The notes under the pieces were generated by a model, which saw only the letters and a list, made by a program, of their open reading frames with translations, did not search any database and was not told the origin of the DNA. Made by a program: the position numbers and the translations under genes. Shown one piece after another: positions 7,662 to 13,190 of a stretch of 13,807 bases of DNA (within the stretch, counting starts at the first letter, position 1; each line of letters begins with the position of its first letter). The stretch comes from VBCK01 sp035511515 (GTDB taxonomy: Bacteria > Pseudomonadota > Gammaproteobacteria > Burkholderiales > Burkholderiaceae_F). Location of the stretch: the NCBI GenBank assembly GCA_035511515.1, contig DATKFG010000128.1, positions 1-13,807 on the forward strand, written 5' to 3'.

Positions 7662-8917
7662 GTTGTGCTCCCTGCCGCCTGCGCCACAGCGCTGCGAAAG
7701 CCGGCGAAGATATCATTTCGCTCGGGACAAAAGAAATTGCGGTAGCGCGGATGGCGCAGCCGCGGGTGGGTCGCGAACGATCCTCCCCGCAGCACCTGGC
7801 GCGAACCGAACCAGGGCGACGAGTAGTCGCGATACGGATGCGGCGCAAAGCCGGGGTAGGGCTCGAACGTCGAGGCGGTCCACTCCCACACCTGCCCGAA
7901 GCGGATCGGCGCAGCGGCCGGTGCCACGGGCACCGTCACGGCGGCCACTTCCCACTCGAGCTCGGTCGGCAGACGCCGGCCGGCCCAGCGGCACCATGCC
8001 TGCGATTCGTGCAGCGTGACATGGGTGACCGGATCCGTTTCATCGAGCGTGATCCATCGGCCGAAGCGGCGCTGCTGCCAGCCGCTTGCGGCAGGCCGCC
8101 AGAAGCGTGGCCAGCGCGCATCTTGGCGCTGGCGCCAGTCCCACCCTTGGGCGGTCCACAGGTGCTGATCCTGGTATCCGCCGGCGTCGATGAACGCGGC
8201 AAAGGCGCGATTGTCCACCGGCGCCCGGTCGATCCGGAAGGGCTGCACGTCGACCCAGCGTGGCTCCAGCTCGTTGTCGAAGGCGAAGTCGCCGTTCACC
8301 GAGCCGAGTCGGAAGTGCGTCGCATCGAACGCCAGCTCGGGCGCCTGGCCGGGGTCGATGGTGGCCGCTTCGGTCGGGGGCACCGCCTCGAGGCGCAGGC
8401 CCAGCGCGTCGGCCATGTAAATGGCCGCCTCGTGATGCATGTCCTCGTGCATCAGCGCCAGCCAGGCGAAGTACAGCAGCCCGTGGGCGTCCCCATCGGC
8501 CTGCGCCAGGATCCGCAGCGTCTGTTCCAGCGTGCGCGACAGGTAATCACGCGTCGGGCCTGCGTGGGGCAGCGGCAGATGCCAGCGCGTCGAATGTTCG
8601 ACCCGGCTCGAGTCGTACAGCGCATCGGCATCGGCCAGCTTCGGTGCCGCGCGTGGCGCGTCCGGATCGGCCGTGGTGCCGCGCTGACGCTGCGGGTTGC
8701 GCCCGATCCAGTATTCCTGGAACCAGCCGACATGCCCCAGCTCCCACAGCGGTGGATTGACCTCGGGCGAATAGGGAATCTGCAGGTGGCTTGCGCGCAG
8801 CGCCTCCTCCAAGGCCGCAAACGTGCGCAGCGTGCCGGCCCGGCTGTCGGCCAGCGCCGCGCTCAGGCGCTCCCGATCGGCACAGCGGATCAAGGTGGGG
8901 TCGTCGACGGTCGGCAT
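7658..8917 (-). CDS. senA: Selenoneine synthase SenA (EgtB-like nonheme iron enzyme)
   Basis: SenA joins a selenosugar to hercynine with O2, forming the carbon-selenium bond of selenoneine. The 419-residue protein has the EgtB architecture. An N-terminal DinB-like helical domain (about 15-170) carries the iron ligands H62 (LGHVGWF), H157 and H161 (MHEDMHHE). A C-terminal formylglycine-generating-enzyme-like domain (about 195-412) includes FRIDRAPVDNRAFAAFI, HESQAWCRWAGRRLPTELEWE, GQVWEWTAS and the end motif RVLRGGSF...RHPRYRNFF. Cysteines are few: C12, C309 and C397 (NFFCPERND). Length alone does not separate it from the ergothioneine enzyme EgtB. The selenium assignment comes from the adjacent divergent senB and senC and the coupled transporter genes. 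There is no C-terminal methyltransferase domain, so it is not OvoA. The ATG at 8917 faces senB across 16 bp, and the stop overlaps the next gene as ATGA. Confidence 0.88.
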   Translation of the reverse strand: MPTVDDPTLIRCADRERLSAALADSRAGTLRTFAALEEALRASHLQIPYSPEVNPPLWELGHVGWFQEYWIGRNPQRQRGTTADPDAPRAAPKLADADALYDSSRVEHSTRWHLPLPHAGPTRDYLSRTLEQTLRILAQADGDAHGLLYFAWLALMHEDMHHEAAIYMADALGLRLEAVPPTEAATIDPGQAPELAFDATHFRLGSVNGDFAFDNELEPRWVDVQPFRIDRAPVDNRAFAAFIDAGGYQDQHLWTAQGWDWRQRQDARWPRFWRPAASGWQQRRFGRWITLDETDPVTHVTLHESQAWCRWAGRRLPTELEWEVAAVTVPVAPAAAPIRFGQVWEWTASTFEPYPGFAPHPYRDYSSPWFGSRQVLRGGSFATHPRLRHPRYRNFFCPERNDIFAGFRSAVAQAAGSTT

Positions 8918-8933
8918 GCGCTATAAGACTCGT
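8918..8933. promoter_or_regulatory. 16-bp divergent junction between senA and senB with a -10-like TATAAG
   Basis: Only 16 bases separate the divergent ATG codons of senA (8917, minus) and senB (8934, plus). They contain TATAAG at 8922-8927, close to a sigma-70 -10 element. On the plus strand its spacing would put transcription start at about 8934, the A of the senB ATG, giving a leaderless message; no ribosome site precedes that ATG. The complement (CTTATAG) could serve the senA side, with a weak TTGCAC lying 18 bases upstream of TCTTAT inside senB. No good -35 is visible for senB. If senB instead starts at the in-frame ATG at 8916, the two genes overlap. Confidence 0.35.
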
Positions 8934-9935
8934 ATGGGTCAGCCCAGTGCAATCATCATCTGTCCGGCAGCGCCGCAAAGCAACAATGGCAACTGGCGCA
9001 CCGCGCAGCGCTGGAGCCGGATGCTGGCGCCGATTGCACGCATCACGATCGCACAGCGGTGGCAGGGCGAGCCCTTCGATCTGATGATCGCGTTGCACGC
9101 CCGCCGGTCGGCCGAGTCGATCGCACAGTGGCACGAAGCGCGCGCGGCGGCCAGTATGGCAGGTCGGCCGCCGCTGATCGTCGTTCTGACGGGTACCGAC
9201 CTGTATCGCGACATCCGTTCGGACCCACGGGCGCAGCGGTCGCTGCAATGCGCCGACGCGCTGGTCGTACTGCAGGACCAGGGGCCGGCGTCGCTGCCGC
9301 GGCCGGCGCGCGCCAAGGCGACCGTGATCTACCAGTCGGGCGGACGGCGGCGCACGCTGCCCAAGACGGGCCGCCATCTGCGAGCGGTGATGGTCGGGCA
9401 TCTGCGTGAAGAGAAATGTCCGCAAACGCTGTTCGACGCGGCCAGGTTGCTGCGCGAGCGAGCCGACATCCGGATCGATCTGGTCGGAGCGGCGCTGGAT
9501 CCGGGCCTGGCGCGGCGGTCGGCGGCCACCGCGCGCGCCTGCCCGCAGTACCGCTGGCTGGGCGCCTTGCCGCACCCCGACACACTGCGGCGGATCCAGC
9601 GCGCTCATGTGGTCATCAACGCCAGCTCGATGGAGGGCGGCGCGCACACCGTGCTGGAGGCCGTGCGCTCGGGCACGCCGGTGCTGGCCTCGCGCATCGC
9701 CGGCAACGTCGGTATGCTGGGCGGGGACTATGCGGGGTATTTCCCGTGCGGCGACGCGGGCGCGCTGGCACGCCTGCTGCAGCGCTGCCGCGACGAGCCG
9801 CGCCTGTTGGCCAAGCTTCGCCGGCAGTGCCGTGCGCGCGCCTCCAGGTTCGAGCCGCGACGCGAGCAGCGCGCGCTCGGGGCCCTGGTTTCGCGCCTGC
9901 TGAAGGCCGCCCGCAGTGCCACGGAGAATGGATGA
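8934..9935 (+). CDS. senB: Selenosugar synthase SenB (GT-B glycosyltransferase)
   Basis: SenB uses selenophosphate and UDP-N-acetylglucosamine to make the selenosugar consumed by SenA. The 333-residue protein is a compact GT-B, family-4-like glycosyltransferase. The N-terminal half has the SenB-typical opening SNNGNWRTAQRWSRML (16-31) and TGTDLYRDI (86-94). The C-terminal half starts near 150 (AVMVGHLREEKCPQTLFDAA) and carries the nucleotide-sugar region with SSMEGGAHTVLEAVRSGTPV (231-250), ASRIAGNVGMLG (252-263) and DYAGYFPCGD (265-274). I chose the ATG at 8934 because it precedes the conserved core directly; the ATG at 8916 is in frame but overlaps senA. The gene ends at a TGA overlapped by the senC start, so the two should be co-translated. 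On its own this would be called a generic glycosyltransferase; the neighbours make the specific call. Confidence 0.9.
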   Translation: MGQPSAIIICPAAPQSNNGNWRTAQRWSRMLAPIARITIAQRWQGEPFDLMIALHARRSAESIAQWHEARAAASMAGRPPLIVVLTGTDLYRDIRSDPRAQRSLQCADALVVLQDQGPASLPRPARAKATVIYQSGGRRRTLPKTGRHLRAVMVGHLREEKCPQTLFDAARLLRERADIRIDLVGAALDPGLARRSAATARACPQYRWLGALPHPDTLRRIQRAHVVINASSMEGGAHTVLEAVRSGTPVLASRIAGNVGMLGGDYAGYFPCGDAGALARLLQRCRDEPRLLAKLRRQCRARASRFEPRREQRALGALVSRLLKAARSATENG

Positions 9936-11029
9936 TGGTCACGCCTGAAGCTGGAACCGCTACGCCCGCTGCGCTCTCGCCGCCGCCCCGACTGACATCG
10001 CTGTCGCACGGAGGCGGATGCGGCTGCAAGATCGCGCCCGGATTGCTGTCGGAGATCCTGCGGTCCACGGCCCGAATGCCGACGCCGCCCGAGCTGCTGG
10101 TCGGCATCGAGACCGCGGACGACGCGGCCGTATACCGGCTCAACGCCGAGCAGGCGCTGGTGGCCACGACCGATTTTTTCATGCCGATCGTCGATGATCC
10201 GTACGATTTCGGCCGGATTGCCGCAACCAACGCGATCTCCGACGTGTACGCAATGGGAGGTCGGCCGATCCTGGCGCTGGCGCTGGTCGGCATGCCGATC
10301 AACGTGCTGCCGGTCGACACGATCCGCCGGATCCTGCAGGGGGGCGAGGCGGTGTGCCGCGAGGCCGGTATACCGATCGCGGGCGGCCACAGCATCGACT
10401 CGGTCGAGCCGATCTACGGGCTGGTCGCGCTCGGATTGGTGCATCCGGACCGGGTCAAGCGCAACAGCGACGCCCGTGCCGGCGACCGCGTCGTGTTGGG
10501 CAAGGCCCTCGGAGTCGGCATCTACTCGGCCGCGCTGAAGAAGGATCGGCTCGACGCGGCCGGCTACGCGAGCATGATCGCCTCGGCCACGAGTCTGAAC
10601 ACACCGGGGCCGGACCTGGCGTCGATCGACGGCGTGCACGCGATGTCGGACGTCACCGGATTCGGCCTGGCGGGCCACGCGCTGGAGATCGCACGCGGAT
10701 CCGGGTGCCGGGTCCGGGTCGATTGGACGCGCGTGCCGATCCTGCCGGGTGCGCGCGAGCTGGCCGCGGGCGGTTTCATCACCGGAGCGTCGGGCCGCAA
10801 CTGGGCCGGCTACGGCGGGCAGGTGCGTCTGCCGAGCGGCTTTGCCGACGTCGAGCGCGCGCTGCTCACCGATCCGCAGACCAGCGGCGGCCTGCTGGTG
10901 ACCTGCGAGCCGCGGGCGCTGTCCGAAGTGCTGGCAACGTTCAGGCGGCATGGATTCGAAGCGGCCGCCGAAATCGGCGATGTCGTCGCAGCCGACGGCG
11001 CAGCGCCGCTCGAGGTGCGCGCTGGATGA
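9932..11029 (+). CDS. senC: Selenophosphate synthetase SenC (SelD homolog, cysteine form)
   Basis: The enzyme makes selenophosphate from selenide and ATP, the selenium donor for SenB. The 365-residue protein has the full SelD pattern. The catalytic loop SHGGGCGCK (25-33) holds C30, C32 and K33, equivalent to C17, C19 and K20 of E. coli SelD, so the active site is Cys rather than Sec. ATP and metal-binding stretches follow: VGIETADDAAVY, TTDFF, ATNAISDVYAMGGRP, GGHSIDSVEPIYGL and DVTGFGLAGHALEIA; near the C terminus LLTDPQTSGGLLV is also typical. Start: ATG at 9932 overlaps the senB stop (ATGA), with GGAG five bases upstream; the next codon, 9935, is also ATG. An N-terminal stretch of about 20 Ala/Pro-rich residues precedes the core. 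It could also serve tRNA 2-selenouridine or selenocysteine synthesis if those pathways exist, so selD is an equally valid name. Confidence 0.93.
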   Translation: MMVTPEAGTATPAALSPPPRLTSLSHGGGCGCKIAPGLLSEILRSTARMPTPPELLVGIETADDAAVYRLNAEQALVATTDFFMPIVDDPYDFGRIAATNAISDVYAMGGRPILALALVGMPINVLPVDTIRRILQGGEAVCREAGIPIAGGHSIDSVEPIYGLVALGLVHPDRVKRNSDARAGDRVVLGKALGVGIYSAALKKDRLDAAGYASMIASATSLNTPGPDLASIDGVHAMSDVTGFGLAGHALEIARGSGCRVRVDWTRVPILPGARELAAGGFITGASGRNWAGYGGQVRLPSGFADVERALLTDPQTSGGLLVTCEPRALSEVLATFRRHGFEAAAEIGDVVAADGAAPLEVRAG

Positions 11030-11043
11030 CGCGCGAGGTTGCT

Positions 11044-11174
11044 CGCCCTCACCCCCTCCCCTCTCCCGCTGCGCGGGCGAGGGGCGACCGGGCGCCGCAA
11101 GGTTGCTGCCGCTCGCACTGGCGCGCCGTATCGCCCCTCGCCCGCGCAGCGGGAGAGGGGAGGGGGTGAGGGCG
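11044..11174. repeat. Perfect 44-bp inverted repeat pair with 43-nt loop (REP/BIME-like, possible bidirectional terminator)
   Basis: The arms 11044-11087 and 11131-11174 are exact reverse complements over 44 bases, separated by 43 bases (11088-11130). Each arm is itself a hairpin: 12-base halves at 11058-11069 and 11073-11084 pair with one mismatch around the loop TGC, and likewise 11134-11145 with 11149-11160. Two opposed REP-like units make a BIME-type arrangement. The CTCACCCC...CTCTCCCGC look is common in extragenic repeats of GC-rich proteobacteria (recollection). It fills the gap between senC, whose stop is 14 bp away, and the convergent GFA gene, whose stop begins 2 bp after the repeat. 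It could therefore end transcription from both sides. There is no T-run, so intrinsic termination is not certain. Reading frames through it are spurious. Confidence 0.88.
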
Positions 11175-11175
11175 C

Positions 11176-11562
11176 TCAGTCGCTGAACTCGCCCCTGCCC
11201 TTGGGGTACTGCGCTTCCCACTCGCGGCCGTTGACCTTGTCGATGCGCATCTCCTCGACCGTGCCCGGGTCCAGGCAGCGGGCGTTGACGCTGAAACCGT
11301 CGGGGTGCGAGCGCGGTACGTAGAAGGACTTCACGCCGCACACCGAACAGAACAGGTGCTTGGCCGTGTGCGTGTTGAAGCCGTAGGTGCTGAGCGATTC
11401 GCTTCCGGAAAGCAGCCGGAAGCGGTCGGCAGGAACGATCAGGTGCAGGTAGCCGGCTTTGCTGCAGATGGAGCAATTGCACTCGGAAACGCGCAGATGC
11501 GCCGGTGCCATCACCTCGAACCGGACCCGACCGCAGTGACAACCGCCCGTGTGCGCGATCAT
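11176..11562 (-). CDS. GFA / CENP-V family zinc-binding protein
   Basis: This 128-residue protein belongs to the GFA family (glutathione-dependent formaldehyde-activating-like, Mss4-like fold). Zinc-site cysteines are visible in order: C8 and C10 (GGCHCG), C28, C30 and C33 (CNCSIC), C72 and C75 (CSVC), with C96 further on. Family members are often annotated as glutathione-dependent formaldehyde-activating enzymes, but most have no proven activity, so a function cannot be assigned. The ATG at 11562 overlaps the stop of the methyltransferase gene as ATGA, so the two are almost certainly co-expressed. A longer frame extending to 11919 has no family features beyond this start and shadows the methyltransferase gene. 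The stop codon lies 2 bp from the inverted repeat. Confidence 0.88.
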   Translation of the reverse strand: MIAHTGGCHCGRVRFEVMAPAHLRVSECNCSICSKAGYLHLIVPADRFRLLSGSESLSTYGFNTHTAKHLFCSVCGVKSFYVPRSHPDGFSVNARCLDPGTVEEMRIDKVNGREWEAQYPKGRGEFSD

Positions 11563-12203
11563 GCGTTCTCCCGTTCGGCCGGCAGCTTGCGCCACACGCT
11601 CGCCAGCCACGGCTGCTGCTCGCGGGGCAGGCCGGTCGGCCGATAGTAGTGTTCGAGTTCCAGGAAGGCGGCATCGCTCAGGTAGCGGCGCCAGGTCGGC
11701 AGGTCGTGATACGCGCCGTAACGGCCGCGGTTCCAGCCCTCTTCGTTGCGACCGTGCGGGTTGGAGCTGAACAGCACGCCGCCCGCCTTCAATGCGGCAT
11801 GCAGTTGCCGCAGCACGCGCGGCAACTCCTGGGACGGTACGTGAAACAGCGAAGCATTGGCAAAGATGCCATCGAAGCGCTGGCTCGGCACATCCAGCTT
11901 CAGAAAATCCTGCTGCCACACTTCGCAGCCGGACTCGGCGCGCGCCATGGCGGCGAATTCGGCCGCGCCCTCCAGGCCGATCGCGGTGTGGCCCAGGCCG
12001 GCCAGGGTCCTGAGGTCGCGCCCCGGCCCACAGCCAAGATCGAGCAGGGTGAACGGCGGCTCGGCCTGGATGTGGCGCAACAGCGCGTCGATGTTCTGGC
12101 GCACGTCGTGATCGCGCGTGCCGGCGCGAAACTCCTCGGCGCGCTGCTCGTAGTGCGCCAGTGTCGTGCTGACGATCTGGTCCAGGTCATGCGGCGCCAG
12201 CAT
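11559..12203 (-). CDS. Class I SAM-dependent methyltransferase, substrate unknown
   Basis: This 214-residue protein has a Rossmann-type SAM-binding fold. Motif I is TLLDLGCGPGRDL (52-64), the acidic ribose-binding residue is probably E78 (GLEGA), and QQDFLKLD (97-104) with FDGIFANASLFHV (110-122) follow the usual order. The segment ALKAGGVLFSSNPHGRNEEGW (137-157, strand 5 region) is also visible. An N-terminal helix with HYEQRAEEFRAGT (18-30) is typical of small-molecule methyltransferases of this type. It is not EgtD: that enzyme is longer and has a different SAM motif. The ATG at 12203 has GAGG upstream at reasonable spacing. It forms an operon with the GFA gene. Whether it acts on selenium compounds or something unrelated cannot be told. 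Confidence 0.86.
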   Translation of the reverse strand: MLAPHDLDQIVSTTLAHYEQRAEEFRAGTRDHDVRQNIDALLRHIQAEPPFTLLDLGCGPGRDLRTLAGLGHTAIGLEGAAEFAAMARAESGCEVWQQDFLKLDVPSQRFDGIFANASLFHVPSQELPRVLRQLHAALKAGGVLFSSNPHGRNEEGWNRGRYGAYHDLPTWRRYLSDAAFLELEHYYRPTGLPREQQPWLASVWRKLPAERENA

Positions 12204-12316
12204 GTTCCGACCTCGGGGGCGACCAGGCGATTCTAGGCCACTGGAAATTGCGCTTCGCGCCCATATGTTGGAGGTTGTCGCCGGCCGCTCGACCGGCGTT
12301 GAGCCAGGAGCACACG
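12204..12316. promoter_or_regulatory. Divergent intergenic region between methyltransferase operon and pirin gene
   Basis: These 113 bases must carry promoters for both the minus-strand methyltransferase/GFA pair and the plus-strand pirin gene. The pirin ribosome site AGGAG is at 12306-12310, six bases before its ATG. A 6-bp inverted repeat (CGCCGG at 12279-12284, CCGGCG at 12293-12298) lies in the pirin leader. The AT-richer CATATG near 12261-12266 might belong to a -10 region, but I see no matching -35. The call rests on arrangement. Confidence 0.35.
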
Positions 12317-13189
12317 ATGAAGAAGGTTCTCAGCGTTCACAGCAGCCCCCGCCCGCACTGGGTCGGCGACGGCTTTCCGGTGCGGTCGCTGCTGTCGTAC
12401 AGCACGCTGGGCGAAAATATCAGCCCATTTTTGCTGCTCGACTACGCCGGTCCCGCGGAATTCAAGCCATCCGATCGGCCGCGCGGCGTCGGGGAGCATC
12501 CGCACCGCGGCTTCGAGACGGTGACCATCGCGTACCAGGGCGAAGTGGCGCACCGCGATTCCACCGGCCGGGGCGGACTGATCGGCCCCGGCGACGTGCA
12601 GTGGATGACCGCCGCCTCAGGGATCCTGCACGAGGAATTCCACTCGCCGGCGTATACGCGCCGGGGCGGACCTTTCGAGATGGTGCAACTGTGGGTCAAC
12701 CTGCCGGCCAAGGACAAGATGTCGGCGCCGGGATATCAGCCCATCGTCGAGCGCGACATCCCCAGCGTACCGCTGGCGGGCGAAGCCGGGACCGTGCGCG
12801 TGATCGCGGGCGAGTACGACGGCCACGCCGGGCCGGCGCGGACGTTTTCGCCGGTCAACGTGTGGGACGTGCGGTTGCGCCAGGGCGGCCGCGCCACGCT
12901 GCGGGTTCCGTCCGGCCATACGGCCGTGGTCGTGGTGCTGCGCGGCACGGTGCTGGTCGGTGACAGCGAGGTCGTGCGGGAAGCCCAGGTCGCGCTGCTC
13001 GAGCGCGAGGGCGGTGAGGTGACTCTGGAGGCCAACAGCGACGCGACGCTGCTGTTCCTGGGTGGGGAGCCACTGAACGAGCCGATCGTCGGCTACGGTC
13101 CCTTCGTGATGAACACCGAGCAGCAGATCGAACAGGCGTTCGAGGACTTCCACGCCGGCCGCCTGGGCGAGCTGGCCGCGCAGCCGTGA
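12317..13189 (+). CDS. Pirin family protein (bicupin)
   Basis: This 290-residue protein has the pirin pattern: an N-terminal cupin with metal ligands H61 and H63 (EHPHRGFET), H105 and E107 (GILHEEF), matching the His-His-His-Glu set of pirins in spacing. Conserved surroundings include GPGDVQWMTAASGI (90-103) and FEMVQLWVNLP. A second cupin follows from about 150 to 250, and the typical C-terminal GPFVMNTEQQIEQAFEDF is present. Several bacterial and human pirins show quercetin 2,3-dioxygenase activity in vitro, and others have regulatory roles; the physiological role here is unknown. The ATG at 12317 has a good AGGAG site; the frame is open to 12248 but without pirin features. Its stop is one base from the convergent MarC gene stop, leaving no room for a terminator between them. 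Confidence 0.92.
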   Translation: MKKVLSVHSSPRPHWVGDGFPVRSLLSYSTLGENISPFLLLDYAGPAEFKPSDRPRGVGEHPHRGFETVTIAYQGEVAHRDSTGRGGLIGPGDVQWMTAASGILHEEFHSPAYTRRGGPFEMVQLWVNLPAKDKMSAPGYQPIVERDIPSVPLAGEAGTVRVIAGEYDGHAGPARTFSPVNVWDVRLRQGGRATLRVPSGHTAVVVVLRGTVLVGDSEVVREAQVALLEREGGEVTLEANSDATLLFLGGEPLNEPIVGYGPFVMNTEQQIEQAFEDFHAGRLGELAAQP

Positions 13190-13190
13190 G

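Noticed and set aside
7658..8917. Ergothioneine synthase EgtB or ovothiol synthase OvoA
   Set aside because: The domain order fits EgtB, but direct linkage to SenB-like and SelD genes and to a selenium-type importer favours SenA. OvoA is excluded because the protein ends at 419 residues without a C-terminal methyltransferase domain.
11039..11323. Small plus-strand frame through the inverted repeat
   Set aside because: It is a translation of repeat DNA followed by the antisense of the GFA gene, with no ribosome site or family similarity.
9728..11674. Very long minus-strand frame of 648 codons opposite senC and the repeat
   Set aside because: It runs antisense to conserved senB/senC sequence, crosses the inverted repeat, and has a low-complexity Arg/Ala/Gly composition without motifs. 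Lack of stops follows from high GC3 on the other strand.
11559..12203. The methyltransferase as the missing hercynine synthase EgtD
   Set aside because: It has 214 residues with a classical LDLGCGPG motif, whereas EgtD is about 320 residues with a distinct SAM motif and fold extension.
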